From Desulfobulbaceae bacterium (GTDB taxonomy: Bacteria; Desulfobacterota; Desulfobulbia; Desulfobulbales; Desulfobulbaceae), in assembly GCA_026986885.1 (NCBI GenBank), contig JALSNT010000202.1, forward strand, positions 1 through 13,698: 13,698 bases of DNA. The letters run 5' to 3'. Shown here piece after piece: positions 1 through 6,893 of the stretch. The notes under the pieces are model-generated. The model ran no database searches, was not told the origin of the DNA, and saw nothing but the letters and a program-made list of their open reading frames with translations. Within the stretch, counting starts at the first letter, position 1. Each line of letters opens with the position of its first letter. The position numbers were made by a program, and so were the translations under genes.

Positions 1-1
1 G

Positions 2-454
2 CGTTTTAATGTAACCTACACGGGTAAAGACGGAGCGCAGCATCAGCCGATAATGATACATCGGGCATTGATGGGGTCGCTTGAACGTTTTATCGGTGTG
101 CTGATTGAGCATTATGCGGGCAGTTTCCCCCTGTGGATGGCCCCGGAACAGGCTCGTATTCTTAATATCACCGATGACCAGGCCGAGTATGGCTGCCGGA
201 TTTATGAGCAGCTTCGTAAAAGGGGCGTTCGGGTAGAGAAGGATTTGAGAAACGAAAAGCTTAATTATAAAATCCGTGAAGCGCAGATAATGAAGGTGCC
301 TTATATGCTGATTATCGGTGAGCGGGAAAGGGAAAACGGCACGGTGACCGTTCGAAAAAAGAATGGAGAAAACCTGCCGCCCATGACCCCTGGTGAATTT
401 GCCGATATGGTTGCCGCCGAGTGCGCGGAGGTAACGGGAAAGGAGATGGATTGA
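2..454 (+). CDS. thrS: Threonyl-tRNA synthetase, C-terminal part (5' end outside window)
   Basis: This is the last 150 residues of ThrRS, the cytosolic class II synthetase that charges tRNA-Thr. The reading frame is open from base 2, so the gene runs in from the left and no start is expected here. The class II motif 3 is visible near the beginning (IHRALMGSLERF, with the ATP-contacting Arg). It is followed by the C-terminal anticodon-binding alpha/beta domain, which begins around FPLWMAPEQ and includes the GVRVEKDLRNEKLNYKIREA segment and the VPYMLIIGERE strand typical of ThrRS/ProRS/HisRS. The stop is TGA. The next gene, infC, starts 95 bases downstream, as in the thrS-infC-rpmI-rplT cluster of many bacteria. 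Nothing looks damaged. The identity is clear from the motif 3 block and the neighbour. Confidence 0.96.
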   Translation, partial: RFNVTYTGKDGAQHQPIMIHRALMGSLERFIGVLIEHYAGSFPLWMAPEQARILNITDDQAEYGCRIYEQLRKRGVRVEKDLRNEKLNYKIREAQIMKVPYMLIIGERERENGTVTVRKKNGENLPPMTPGEFADMVAAECAEVTGKEMD

Positions 455-458
455 AAAA

Positions 459-515
459 GGACGGACAGTTGCGTGCAACCTGAATCCAGGTGAAAACAGG
501 ATGCTTGCCCCGTCC
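459..515 (+). promoter_or_regulatory. Possible structured leader between thrS and infC
   Basis: GGACGG at 459-464 can pair with CCGTCC at 510-515. Inside that span, ACCTG (478-482) pairs with CAGGT (487-491) around an AATC loop. The structure ends 34 bases before the infC start. It could be part of the infC 5' leader or a weak attenuator. No T-run follows, so it is not a standard intrinsic terminator. Pairing was found by eye and not folded. Confidence 0.3.
475..501 (+). repeat. Dispersed palindromic element, copy 1
   Basis: The core CCTGAATCCAGG (479-490) is preceded by GCAA and followed by TGAAAACAGGA. It matches copy 3 (12154-12180) over nearly its whole length, with one substitution in the core (C for T) and one base missing after the TG. 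It lies in the thrS-infC gap, nested inside the weaker outer pairing at 459-515. Confidence 0.5.
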
Positions 516-535
516 GCTACGAATTAAAAATTAAC

Positions 536-552
536 AGGGAGGAAGGAACATC
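536..552 (+). promoter_or_regulatory. infC ribosome binding site and ATC start codon
   Basis: A strong purine-rich Shine-Dalgarno stretch, AGGGAGGAAGG (536-546), sits just upstream of ATC at 550-552. There is no ATG, GTG or TTG in frame between the stop TAA at 532-534 and codon 628. E. coli infC starts with AUU, and IF3 itself represses initiation at such codons. An ATC start here implies the same autoregulation. Confidence 0.75.
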
Positions 553-1095
553 AAACGTCGGGGAAGATACAAACCGCAGCAACAGGAAATTCGAGTAAAA
601 ACCAATGAGGCCATCACCTATCCCGAGGTGCGGCTGGTTAGTGCCGAAGGCGAACAGATTGGGGTGCTTGACACAAGGGAAGCCCAACGGATGGCCGATG
701 ATCAGGGGCTTGATCTGGTCGAGGTGTCCGGCAAGGCCGATCCTCCGGTATGTCGCCTGATGAATTTCGATAAATATCGCTACGAGCTGAAAAAAAAGCA
801 GCAGGAAGCCAGGAAGAAGCAAACGACGGTCGAAACAAAGGAAATAAAATTTCGTCCCAAAACCGAAGAGCATGATCTGAACTTTAAGATTAAGAAGATT
901 AGAAAATTTTTAGATCAGAATAATAAGGTTAAAGTAACCATGCGTTTTCGTGGGCGTGAAATTATTTATGCCCAGACCGTCGGCCTCACTGCCATTAATA
1001 AGATAGCTGATAATTTGCGTGATCATTGTGTTATTCTGCAGGAGCCGAGGATGGAAGGTCGGCAACTGGTGATGTTTGTTGGGCCGAAGGCCTGA
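550..1095 (+). CDS. infC: Translation initiation factor IF-3
   Basis: IF-3 binds the 30S subunit, keeps subunits apart and enforces correct start-codon and initiator tRNA selection. Starting at ATC 550 the protein is 181 residues, against about 180 for E. coli IF-3. The N-terminal domain begins with KRRGRYKPQ and includes the signature region [20 protein letters not shown] and [16 protein letters not shown] lysine-rich linker ([12 protein letters not shown]) follows. The C-terminal 30S-binding domain begins at [12 protein letters not shown] and includes [14 protein letters not shown] start at GTG 628 would remove about 26 residues of the N-terminal domain, including conserved sequence, and has no Shine-Dalgarno. 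Use of ATC points to feedback control by IF-3 discrimination against non-AUG starts. It is followed by rpmI and rplT, its usual partners. Confidence 0.95.
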   Translation: MKRRGRYKPQQQEIRVKTNEAITYPEVRLVSAEGEQIGVLDTREAQRMADDQGLDLVEVSGKADPPVCRLMNFDKYRYELKKKQQEARKKQTTVETKEIKFRPKTEEHDLNFKIKKIRKFLDQNNKVKVTMRFRGREIIYAQTVGLTAINKIADNLRDHCVILQEPRMEGRQLVMFVGPKA

Positions 1096-1146
1096 TTGTT
1101 GTACCTCAAATTGGGCAAAACGTTCAATTTAAGGTTTTAACTTGTC

Positions 1147-1267
1147 GGGATAATCCCTGTGCTTTTCAAAGAGGATCCCGCATGGTGCCTGTCCTTCCGG
1201 ACGGATACCGAGGACCCTGGCCATACAATAATGAAAGAAAACAAGACCGCAGCAGGATAGAGGCTGC
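1147..1267 (+). promoter_or_regulatory. Candidate structured leader of rpmI-rplT
   Basis: The 191-base gap between infC and rpmI holds several small stems: GGGA/TCCC at 1147-1157, a 6-bp stem CTGTCC/GGACGG-type pairing at 1189-1204 (one G-U pair, loop TTCC), and GCAGC (1249-1253) with GCTGC (1263-1267) just ahead of the rpmI Shine-Dalgarno. In E. coli and Bacillus, ribosomal protein L20 represses this operon by binding mRNA upstream of rpmI. A similar role here is inferred from position only. I could not match it to a specific known leader class. Confidence 0.3.
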
Positions 1268-1286
1268 CTCAGCAAGGAGTATAATT

Positions 1287-1490
1287 ATGCCGAAAATGAA
1301 AACCAACAGAGGGGCCGCCAAACGGTTTAAAGCAACCGGTTCCGGTAAAATCCGCAGGAACAAGGCTTTCTCCTCCCATATTTTGACTAAAAAATCTACC
1401 AAGAGAAAACGAAATCTACGCAAATCCGGGCTTATTGATGCTTCCAATCTTAAGGCGGTCAAGCGAATGTTGCCTTATATTCAGGCATAA
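1287..1490 (+). CDS. rpmI: 50S ribosomal protein L35 (bL35)
   Basis: This is a 67-residue, highly basic protein of the large ribosomal subunit, and the length is standard for L35. The N-terminal signature [21 protein letters not shown] is complete, followed by [23 protein letters not shown]. The C-terminus is [17 protein letters not shown] 1287 is the start because AAGGAG (1275-1280 region) lies seven bases upstream and the family begins at this Met. A longer open frame reaching back into infC is an accident of the leader being open in that frame. It sits 191 bases after infC and 61 bases before rplT, in the usual infC-rpmI-rplT order, and is probably translationally controlled together with rplT by L20. 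Confidence 0.96.
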   Translation: MPKMKTNRGAAKRFKATGSGKIRRNKAFSSHILTKKSTKRKRNLRKSGLIDASNLKAVKRMLPYIQA

Positions 1491-1551
1491 GCCTTTATTA
1501 CGAGTTCATCGTCTTTTATTTTAAGAATGATTTATATTTACGGAGATTGTT

Positions 1552-1908
1552 ATGCCACGCGTAACACGCGGATTTAAAGCACGCCGCCGAAGAAACAAAA
1601 TTTTAAAGCAGGCCAGGGGATACAGGGGTGGAAAAAGTCGTCTTTTTAGAACGGCCGCCGAGGCCGTTGATCGCGCCCTTTGTTACAGCTATCGTGATCG
1701 CCGTACAAAAAAACGAACTTTTCGTCGGCTGTGGATCGCGCGCCTCAGTGCAGCAGCCAAAAGCAATGGAACGAATTATTCGCGTTTGATCGGCGGGTTG
1801 AAAAAGGCAAATATTGAACTCGATCGTAAAGTTCTTTCCAATCTTGCCATTGTTGATCCCAAAGCCTTTACAGAAGTTGTGAAAACCACTGGTGTGGCCT
1901 CAGCCTGA
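1552..1908 (+). CDS. rplT: 50S ribosomal protein L20 (bL20)
   Basis: L20 is an early-assembly 23S rRNA binding protein of the 50S subunit. The 118-residue length is normal. The basic N-terminal extension [26 protein letters not shown] is followed by [20 protein letters not shown] and the C-terminal globular part with [24 protein letters not shown]. Start ATG 1552 has a CGGAG Shine-Dalgarno about seven bases upstream. The gene follows rpmI and precedes pheS by only eight bases, so pheS is almost certainly co-transcribed. In other bacteria L20 also acts as the autogenous repressor of this operon. Confidence 0.97.
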   Translation: MPRVTRGFKARRRRNKILKQARGYRGGKSRLFRTAAEAVDRALCYSYRDRRTKKRTFRRLWIARLSAAAKSNGTNYSRLIGGLKKANIELDRKVLSNLAIVDPKAFTEVVKTTGVASA

Positions 1909-1916
1909 TTGGGATC

Positions 1917-2933
1917 ATGAAACAGGAACTAATCAGGCTGAAGGAAGAAGCACTTTCGGCCCTTGCCGAAATATCCGACGCTGCGGAACTGGAACCTTTT
2001 CGGGTTCGTTTTCTTGGTCGAAAAGGCGGTACGCTGACCACTGTTATGCGCGGATTGGCAGATGTTCCCAAAGAGGAACGACCCAGACTCGGTCGGCTTG
2101 CCAATGAGGTCAAAAAAGAGATCACCTCACTCTTTGAGCAGAAAAAAAAGGAACTGACCGAAAAGCATGCCGGTGGAAAAGGGGCGGAAGACCTGGACCT
2201 CAGCCTGCCGGGACGTCGGATACCGCCTGGTAAACTCCATCCTGTCACCCAGGTTATGGAGGAGATTTGTTCCATCTTTGAAGGACTTGGATTTGCTGTT
2301 GCCGAGGGGCCTGATGTTGAGACGGATCATTACAATTTTGAAGCCTTAAATATCCCAAAGCATCATCCGGCCCGGGATATGCATGATACCTTTTATGTCT
2401 CCGATTCAATCCTGCTGAGGACCCATACCTCGCCGATGCAGGCAAGGATTATGGAAAAACAGGAGCCCCCTCTTCGCTATATCGCCCCAGGCAAGGTGTA
2501 TCGCTGTGATTCCGATATCACCCATACCCCGATGTTCGTCCAGGTAGAGGGATTTCTTGTCGATCGTCAGGTTTCTTTTGCTGATTTAAAAGGGGTATTG
2601 ACCAGTTTTCTGCACAAGATGTTCTCCGATGATCTGGCCGTTCGCTTCAGACCCAGTTTTTTCCCCTTTACCGAACCCAGTGCCGAGGTTGATATTGCCT
2701 GCGTGATATGCGGCGGCAAGGGATGCCGGGTCTGTAAACGGACCGGCTGGATAGAGATTTTAGGCGCAGGTCTTATTGATCCCGAAGTCATGAAAATGGT
2801 CGGCTATGATCCTGATGAATATTCAGGATTTGCCTTTGGCCTCGGCGTTGAACGAATCGCCATGCTTAAATATGGTATTAATGATATCCGTCTTTACTAC
2901 GAGAATGATATCCGTTTCCTCTCCCAGTTTTAA
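1917..2933 (+). CDS. pheS: Phenylalanyl-tRNA synthetase alpha subunit
   Basis: PheS is the catalytic alpha subunit of the alpha2-beta2 enzyme that charges tRNA-Phe. The 338-residue protein has an N-terminal coiled-coil arm (residues 1-85, rich in K/E, for tRNA binding) and a class II catalytic core. The core shows [19 protein letters not shown] near 108-126, [12 protein letters not shown] near 166-177, motif 2 [21 protein letters not shown] (187-207), [12 protein letters not shown] and motif 3 [13 protein letters not shown] (304-316). Four cysteines at 262, 265, 270 and 273 form a CxxC-x4-CxxC zinc-knuckle-like insertion that I recall from many bacterial PheS proteins. The start ATG 1917 has GGGATC directly upstream and follows the rplT stop by eight bases. 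Unusually, pheT does not follow closely: 278 bases separate them. Confidence 0.97.
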   Translation: MKQELIRLKEEALSALAEISDAAELEPFRVRFLGRKGGTLTTVMRGLADVPKEERPRLGRLANEVKKEITSLFEQKKKELTEKHAGGKGAEDLDLSLPGRRIPPGKLHPVTQVMEEICSIFEGLGFAVAEGPDVETDHYNFEALNIPKHHPARDMHDTFYVSDSILLRTHTSPMQARIMEKQEPPLRYIAPGKVYRCDSDITHTPMFVQVEGFLVDRQVSFADLKGVLTSFLHKMFSDDLAVRFRPSFFPFTEPSAEVDIACVICGGKGCRVCKRTGWIEILGAGLIDPEVMKMVGYDPDEYSGFAFGLGVERIAMLKYGINDIRLYYENDIRFLSQF

Positions 2934-2963
2934 GGCCTTGTTCACCATCGGGAGGTATAATGC

Positions 2964-3029
2964 ATGCCGGTGTCATGCGAATTTAATTTTACTGCTTCCT
3001 GTATGTCGACTTATTTCATAACAGATTGA
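2964..3029 (+). CDS. Possible 21-residue leader peptide between pheS and pheT
   Basis: ATG 2964 follows a good Shine-Dalgarno GGGAGG (2950-2955) with eight bases between. It opens a 21-codon ORF that includes MPVSCEFNFTA and three Phe codons (TTT 2982, TTT 2988, TTC 3015). Its TGA stop (3027-3029) abuts the foot of a terminator-like hairpin beginning at 3030. E. coli pheST is controlled by a Phe-rich leader peptide (pheM), but there the leader precedes pheS. Three Phe codons in 21 could be chance, and an alternative ATG at 2960 gives only eight codons. I treat this as speculative. Confidence 0.2.
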   Translation: MPVSCEFNFTASCMSTYFITD

Positions 3030-3100
3030 ATGTACAGGTGTAATTCGATATCGACCCACTATTATTCCTGGTCGGCAAATACCTGTATATCTATTTTTTT
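3030..3100 (+). terminator. Hairpin plus T-run: attenuator or terminator between pheS and pheT
   Basis: An 11-bp stem pairs 3030-3040 with 3080-3090 (two G-U pairs, core ACAGGT/ACCTGT). Inside it CGACC (3052-3056) pairs with GGTCG (3070-3074) around a 13-nt loop. Seven consecutive T (3094-3100) follow four bases after the stem. This is the layout of a rho-independent terminator or attenuator, although the stem is AU-rich at its base. It would reduce readthrough from pheS into pheT. Confidence 0.45.
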
Positions 3101-3136
3101 CTTAGATTTTTTACTTAGCCATCTAATTGGTTGCTT

Positions 3137-3167
3137 TTGATTTTTTATGAGTTTGTCAGGATATAAT
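3137..3167 (+). promoter_or_regulatory. Candidate sigma70 promoter for pheT
   Basis: A perfect -10 TATAAT (3162-3167) lies 45 bases before the pheT start in a very AT-rich stretch. The nearest -35 is TTGATT (3137-3142), four of six matches, at a long 19-bp spacing. It would let pheT and ihfA be transcribed independently of pheS if the upstream hairpin terminates. Confidence 0.3.
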
Positions 3168-3211
3168 CTTGTCATTTTCTTTCCTGTTTGTCTAATTGCC
3201 GGGTAACTTTC

Positions 3212-5656
3212 ATGAAATTTACACTCAGCTGGCTTTCCACTTTTGTCTCTCTTGAAGATATCCCGCCGCAACCACTTGCTGAAAAACTCACAATGCTCGG
3301 CCTTGAGGTGGATGCAGTAACTCCGCTTTATCAGGGGCTTGAGCAAATTATTACGGCTGTGGTTAAGTCTGTTCAAAAACATCCCAATGGTGATCGCCTG
3401 AGTCTTTGTCAGGTGAATACGGGTGCAGATACCATCCAGATTGTCTGTGGGGCGCCTAATGTGCGGCAGGGAATGGTGACGGCCCTTGCTCTGCCCGGTG
3501 TCCGTTTGCCGGGCGGAATGAAAATCAAAAAAGCCAGGGTCCGTGGGGAAGACTCACTTGGTATGTTATGTTCCGCCCGGGAACTGGGCTTGAGTGAAGA
3601 TCACAGTGGAATTATGGAACTTGATAGTTCTCTGGCCGCCGGCATGCCGCTGGATACCGCCCTTGGTCTGGTGAGTGATACCATGATTGAAGTGGATTTA
3701 ACTCCGAATCGACCCGATTGCGCCTCTGTCCTTGGTATTGCCAGAGAAGTTGCCGGTTTTACCGGGCAAAAACTTGTTCTTCCGGTTCAGGAGGTTCCTG
3801 CCTTGACCGGAACCAACGACTTTTCCGTCACCATTGAAGAACCTGCGCTTTGCCCGCGATACACAGCCCGTCGGCTGACCAATGTTACCATCGGTCCTTC
3901 TCCCCAGTGGCTGCAAAGGCAGCTCCTGGCAGTGGGTATGCGGCCTATCAACAATATTGTTGATATTACTAATTTTGTTATGCTGGAATTAGGGCAACCC
4001 CTGCATGCCTTCGATTTTAAAAAGCTCAGGCAGGGAAAAATAATTGTTCGTTGTCCGCATGCACATGAAAAAGAATTGTGTACCCTGGACGGCAGCAGAC
4101 GCAGCCTGGCGCCTGATATGTTGATGATCTGTGACGGTGAGGGACCGGTAGCAGTGGCAGGAGTTATGGGCGGACTGGATTCGGAAGTCACGGCCGCTAC
4201 TACTGAAATCCTGCTTGAATCAGCCTGTTTTGATCCTGTTTCCATTCGGCGGACGGCCCGCCGTCTCAATCTGCCGTCGGAAGCTTCCTATAGATTTGAG
4301 AGGGGAGTTGATCCCAACATTGCTCCGGTGGCCATGGAGCGGGCCGTTGGTTTGATGGTCGAACTTGCCGGTGCCGAGGTCTGTGCCGGAGGTATTGATG
4401 AATATCCGGGAAGAAAAAAATTGCGAAATATTAGATTACGGCCTGCCAGGGTCTGCAGTCTCCTCGGCATGGAATTATCCACCGATCAAATTGCCGCCTA
4501 TCTGCGGGCAATTGAATTCCCTGTCGTCCCCGCAGATGAGGAAAATCTGCTGGTGGAAGTGCCGAGTTTTCGTCCGGATATAGAACGCGAAATTGATCTG
4601 GTGGAAGAGATCGCTCGTCTTGTCGGTTATAATGAAATCCCGACTACCATGCCGTTAATCAAAATGGATTATCCTGTGCGGGATGCACTGCGTGAGCTTC
4701 GAAAAACAGTTTCCGGAGTTGCTCTTGGCCAGGGTTTTTTTGAGGCCATCAACTACAGCTTTGTTGATGAAAAGCATCTTGATCTTATGCGCCTGCACCC
4801 TGACGATCCCCGACGCCGATTGACCCGACTGCTGAATCCTCTCACGGAAGAACAGGGGGTAATGCGGTCCATGCTGCTTCCCGGTCTTCTCGAAAATGTC
4901 AGTCGGAATATCAACTATCAACAACCTGATTTACGGCTTTTTGAAGTCGGCAAGGTCTTCGTACAGCGCACGCCTGGAGAGCAACCGGATGAAAATTATA
5001 TGCTCTGCGCAGTCTGTACCGGATCCCGGTACCCAGGTGCATCTCCAATTCATTTTTCAGGAATGGAGAGCGACATTTTTGATATAAAAGGTCTGCTGGA
5101 AGCCATCATTGATACGCTTGGCATAAGTGGCCGCAATATTTCTATTGTACCCGGTGTCGAAAATGAAGGTGAACAACCGTATATTCAACCTGGCTCGGCC
5201 CTGACTCTGATCGGCGGTGAGAAGGAAATCGCCGGTATCGGCCAGGTACATGAAGAAGTTTTACGTAATATGGGGATAAAGCAACCGGTCTACTTTCTTG
5301 AATGTAACTTACATCTTCTTGGGACATTACCCAGATCCGGTAAAAGGTTTACGCCTATTCCCAGATATCCGATGATGAAAAGGGATATTGCCCTGCTGGT
5401 TCCGGAGCAGTTGCCTGCTGGTGATCTGCTGGCCGCCATAAGGAGTCAACGGTCGGAGCTGGTTGAATCCGTAGATATTTTTGATGTGTACAGCGGCAAA
5501 CCCATAGAGAAAGGCATGAAGTCCGTTGCCTTGTCAGTGGCGTATAGATCAACTGAAAAGACGCTTGACGATACGACCGTTGACAAAATTCATGAAAAAA
5601 TTGTACAGTATTTAATGACCGAATATGGTGGTCGATACCGTCAAGGAACAGAATAG
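3212..5656 (+). CDS. pheT: Phenylalanyl-tRNA synthetase beta subunit
   Basis: PheT is the large beta subunit of PheRS, providing tRNA binding and editing of mischarged Tyr-tRNA-Phe. From ATG 3212 the protein is 814 residues, close to the usual 790-810. In order it shows the N-terminal MKFTLSWLSTFVSLEDIP segment, an EMAP-like OB-fold tRNA-binding domain (about residues 40-150, with HPNGDRLSLCQVNTG and IVCGAPNVR), the B3/B4 editing domain (about 210-390, with RYTARRLTNVTIGPSP and RPINNIVDITNFVMLELGQPLHAFD), the B5 domain (about 395-470), the catalytic-like core, and the C-terminal FDX-ACB domain starting at RYPMMKRDIALLVP. ATG 3212 fits the family N-terminus; a TTG at 3188 would add eight unconserved residues. 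The Shine-Dalgarno is weak (GGGTAA). Its TAG stop touches the ihfA start, so translation is probably coupled. Confidence 0.97.
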   Translation: MKFTLSWLSTFVSLEDIPPQPLAEKLTMLGLEVDAVTPLYQGLEQIITAVVKSVQKHPNGDRLSLCQVNTGADTIQIVCGAPNVRQGMVTALALPGVRLPGGMKIKKARVRGEDSLGMLCSARELGLSEDHSGIMELDSSLAAGMPLDTALGLVSDTMIEVDLTPNRPDCASVLGIAREVAGFTGQKLVLPVQEVPALTGTNDFSVTIEEPALCPRYTARRLTNVTIGPSPQWLQRQLLAVGMRPINNIVDITNFVMLELGQPLHAFDFKKLRQGKIIVRCPHAHEKELCTLDGSRRSLAPDMLMICDGEGPVAVAGVMGGLDSEVTAATTEILLESACFDPVSIRRTARRLNLPSEASYRFERGVDPNIAPVAMERAVGLMVELAGAEVCAGGIDEYPGRKKLRNIRLRPARVCSLLGMELSTDQIAAYLRAIEFPVVPADEENLLVEVPSFRPDIEREIDLVEEIARLVGYNEIPTTMPLIKMDYPVRDALRELRKTVSGVALGQGFFEAINYSFVDEKHLDLMRLHPDDPRRRLTRLLNPLTEEQGVMRSMLLPGLLENVSRNINYQQPDLRLFEVGKVFVQRTPGEQPDENYMLCAVCTGSRYPGASPIHFSGMESDIFDIKGLLEAIIDTLGISGRNISIVPGVENEGEQPYIQPGSALTLIGGEKEIAGIGQVHEEVLRNMGIKQPVYFLECNLHLLGTLPRSGKRFTPIPRYPMMKRDIALLVPEQLPAGDLLAAIRSQRSELVESVDIFDVYSGKPIEKGMKSVALSVAYRSTEKTLDDTTVDKIHEKIVQYLMTEYGGRYRQGTE

Positions 5657-5959
5657 ATGACAAAAAAAATGAAGAAAAAAAACGTAACCCGTAAAGAACT
5701 GGCCTCTGCAATTAATGACACACTTGGTGTTTCCCAGCGAAATGGATCCGAGCTTGTGGATAAAATATTTGCTGTTATGAAAGATACTCTTATTTCCGGT
5801 GAATCCATTAAACTTGTTCAGTTTGGTACTTTGACTGTCCGGGATAAGGCGCCGCGCCGTGGTCGTAATCCCAGAACCGGTGAATCCATGACCATTACTA
5901 AAAGAAAAATGGTCTCTTTTCGGCCGAGCAAACGTTTACGGGAGCAGCTTAACAGTTGA
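5657..5959 (+). CDS. ihfA: Integration host factor alpha subunit
   Basis: IhfA pairs with IhfB to form IHF, a nucleoid protein that bends DNA sharply at specific sites and assists recombination, replication and sigma54 transcription. The 100-residue protein has the HU/IHF fold: N-terminal helices (TRKELASAINDTLGVSQRNGSELVDKIFAVMKD), then the beta arm with VQFGTLTVRDKAPRRGRNPRTGE. The intercalating proline is Pro72 within GRNPRTG, and the C-terminal VSFRPSKRLREQL is present. The ATG directly follows the pheT stop TAG with no gap, and pheT-ihfA is the classical enterobacterial order. Naming it alpha rather than beta or HU rests mainly on the pheT neighbour and on the sequence style. Confidence 0.94.
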   Translation: MTKKMKKKNVTRKELASAINDTLGVSQRNGSELVDKIFAVMKDTLISGESIKLVQFGTLTVRDKAPRRGRNPRTGESMTITKRKMVSFRPSKRLREQLNS

Positions 5960-6011
5960 TCGATGCCGATAGACACACCGGCAAGTTATTTGCTTGAGGG
6001 TCAAGATATAC

Positions 6012-6416
6012 GTGGAAAAGACTTCTGCGCAGGCGGAGCATATTCCCGATAAAAAGTATTTTCGTATTGGTGAGGTCAGCAGAATAGTTGGCGTTGATAC
6101 CCATGTGCTGCGCTATTGGGAGACTGAATTCCCCGGCATTCATCCACATCGTGCAAAGTCAAGACAACGGCTTTACAGACAAAACGACGTTCGCTATCTG
6201 CTGGCAATTAAAAAACTGCTGCATGAGGATGGCTATACCATTTCCGGGGCCCGGAAAGTGCTGAAAGGGGCTAAGTTATCAGTCGGTGCGGGTGTGACAT
6301 CTGTTGCTGATCATGGCCATCGTTCAGCAGATAACGGGAAGAATACGCAGGATAAACTGGGGCTTATCAAGAACGAGCTGCATGCTATTTTGCAAAGGGT
6401 AACGGCAAAGAAGTAG
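6012..6416 (+). CDS. MerR-family transcriptional regulator (HTH protein next to ihfA)
   Basis: This is a small DNA-binding protein of the MerR superfamily, 134 residues from GTG 6012. The winged helix-turn-helix is at about residues 16-85: YFRIGEVSRIVGVDTHVLRYWETEFPGIHPHRAKSRQRLYRQNDVRYLLAIKKLLHEDGYTISGARKVL. The VLRYWE and GYTI.GAR blocks are the MerR hallmarks. A Gly/Ser-rich linker (about 90-112) leads to a short C-terminal helix (DKLGLIKNELHAILQRV), probably a dimerisation coiled coil. No metal-binding cysteines or ligand domain are present, so the effector is unknown. GTG 6012 has GAGGG about 12 bases upstream (a long spacing); TTG 5994 is an alternative that adds six residues. Position after ihfA and before tRNA-Pro matches the pseudomonad arrangement as I recall it. 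The target genes cannot be told from sequence. Confidence 0.9.
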   Translation: MEKTSAQAEHIPDKKYFRIGEVSRIVGVDTHVLRYWETEFPGIHPHRAKSRQRLYRQNDVRYLLAIKKLLHEDGYTISGARKVLKGAKLSVGAGVTSVADHGHRSADNGKNTQDKLGLIKNELHAILQRVTAKK

Positions 6417-6420
6417 CTCG

Positions 6421-6451
6421 CTGCAGAACAAAAGTCCCTGCCGAACAAAAG
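6421..6451 (+). repeat. Short direct repeat downstream of the merR gene
   Basis: CTGCAGAACAAAAG (6421-6434) recurs as CTGCCGAACAAAAG (6438-6451), 13 of 14 identical, period 17. It ends one base before a perfect TTGACA (6453-6458). It could be a pair of operator half-sites or chance duplication. Confidence 0.35.
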
Positions 6452-6483
6452 GTTGACAGACACAGATTGAAGATGTTAGCTTA

Positions 6484-6512
6484 ATGGCAATAAAATAAGT
6501 GGGTTGTATAAT
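6484..6512 (+). promoter_or_regulatory. Candidate sigma70 promoter for tRNA-Pro
   Basis: A perfect -10 TATAAT (6507-6512) lies 17 bp downstream of ATGGCA (6484-6489), four of six matches to TTGACA. Transcription would start about 80 bases upstream of the tRNA 5' end, leaving a leader for RNase P to remove. A perfect TTGACA at 6453-6458 has no good -10 at proper spacing. Confidence 0.4.
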
Positions 6513-6601
6513 AAAAAGGTTGTAACAAGATAATACCATAAATATTTCAGGATAACAGCTGGCGAGAGCTACTGCCTGATAACAGGTATTGAAAATATGA
6601 T

Positions 6602-6678
6602 CGGAACGTGGCCTAGCCTGGTAAGGCGCTTGACTGGGGGTCAAGAGATCGGAGGTTCAAATCCTCTCGTTCCGACCA
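6602..6678 (+). tRNA. tRNA-Pro, anticodon GGG
   Basis: The 77-base cloverleaf is complete. The acceptor stem CGGAACG (6602-6608) pairs with CGTTCCG (6668-6674), then discriminator A and an encoded CCA (6676-6678). The anticodon stem CTTGA/TCAAG encloses the loop CTGGGGG with anticodon GGG at 6636-6638, reading CCC and CCU proline codons. The T arm shows GGAGG-TTCAAAT-CCTCT. It stands alone between the MerR gene and a strong terminator. Confidence 0.97.
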
Positions 6679-6688
6679 TGCTCTGGGT

Positions 6689-6726
6689 GGGGAATTGACG
6701 CCGGTGGCGTCAATTCCCCTTTTTTT
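6689..6726 (+). terminator. Strong intrinsic terminator after tRNA-Pro
   Basis: A perfect 14-bp stem pairs GGGGAATTGACGCC (6689-6702) with GGCGTCAATTCCCC (6706-6719) across a 3-base loop, followed by seven T (6720-6726). It starts ten bases after the tRNA CCA end and closes the left-hand gene cluster. Confidence 0.95.
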
Positions 6727-6893
6727 ATCCGTTACAGAGGATAGATGACAGTCTAATTTCCGCCTGTGGTGTGCAAAACCGCGGTTGACCACTCTTATAT
6801 CTTCTGTTGCCTCGTTCGGAGTCTATCTTTACCTGTTGTGCTGCCATGGCATGCTGTTCAGTTGGCTTTTTATCTGATTGTAAAGGAGTACTC

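Noticed and set aside
628..1095. infC starting at GTG 628
   Set aside because: It would remove about 26 residues of conserved N-terminal sequence and has no Shine-Dalgarno; ATC 550 has a strong one.
1026..1490. 154-residue frame covering the infC end and rpmI
   Set aside because: Only the last 67 residues are protein-like (L35), with their own AAGGAG and ATG at 1287; the rest is an open leader.
2934..3211. T-box riboswitch upstream of pheT
   Set aside because: No T-box antiterminator consensus or specifier-loop layout could be found; the hairpin plus T-run is a simpler reading.
3062..3382. 106-residue reading frame on the - strand over the pheS-pheT gap and the pheT start
   Set aside because: It overlaps the conserved pheT N-terminus and the hairpin region, and the translation resembles no family.
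5963..6052. 29-codon ORF starting at ATG 5963 between ihfA and merR
   Set aside because: It is out of frame with merR, overlaps its start, and lacks a Shine-Dalgarno.
6324..6644. 106-residue - strand frame across the merR end and the tRNA
   Set aside because: It overlaps tRNA-Pro and merR coding sequence and shows no recognisable domain.
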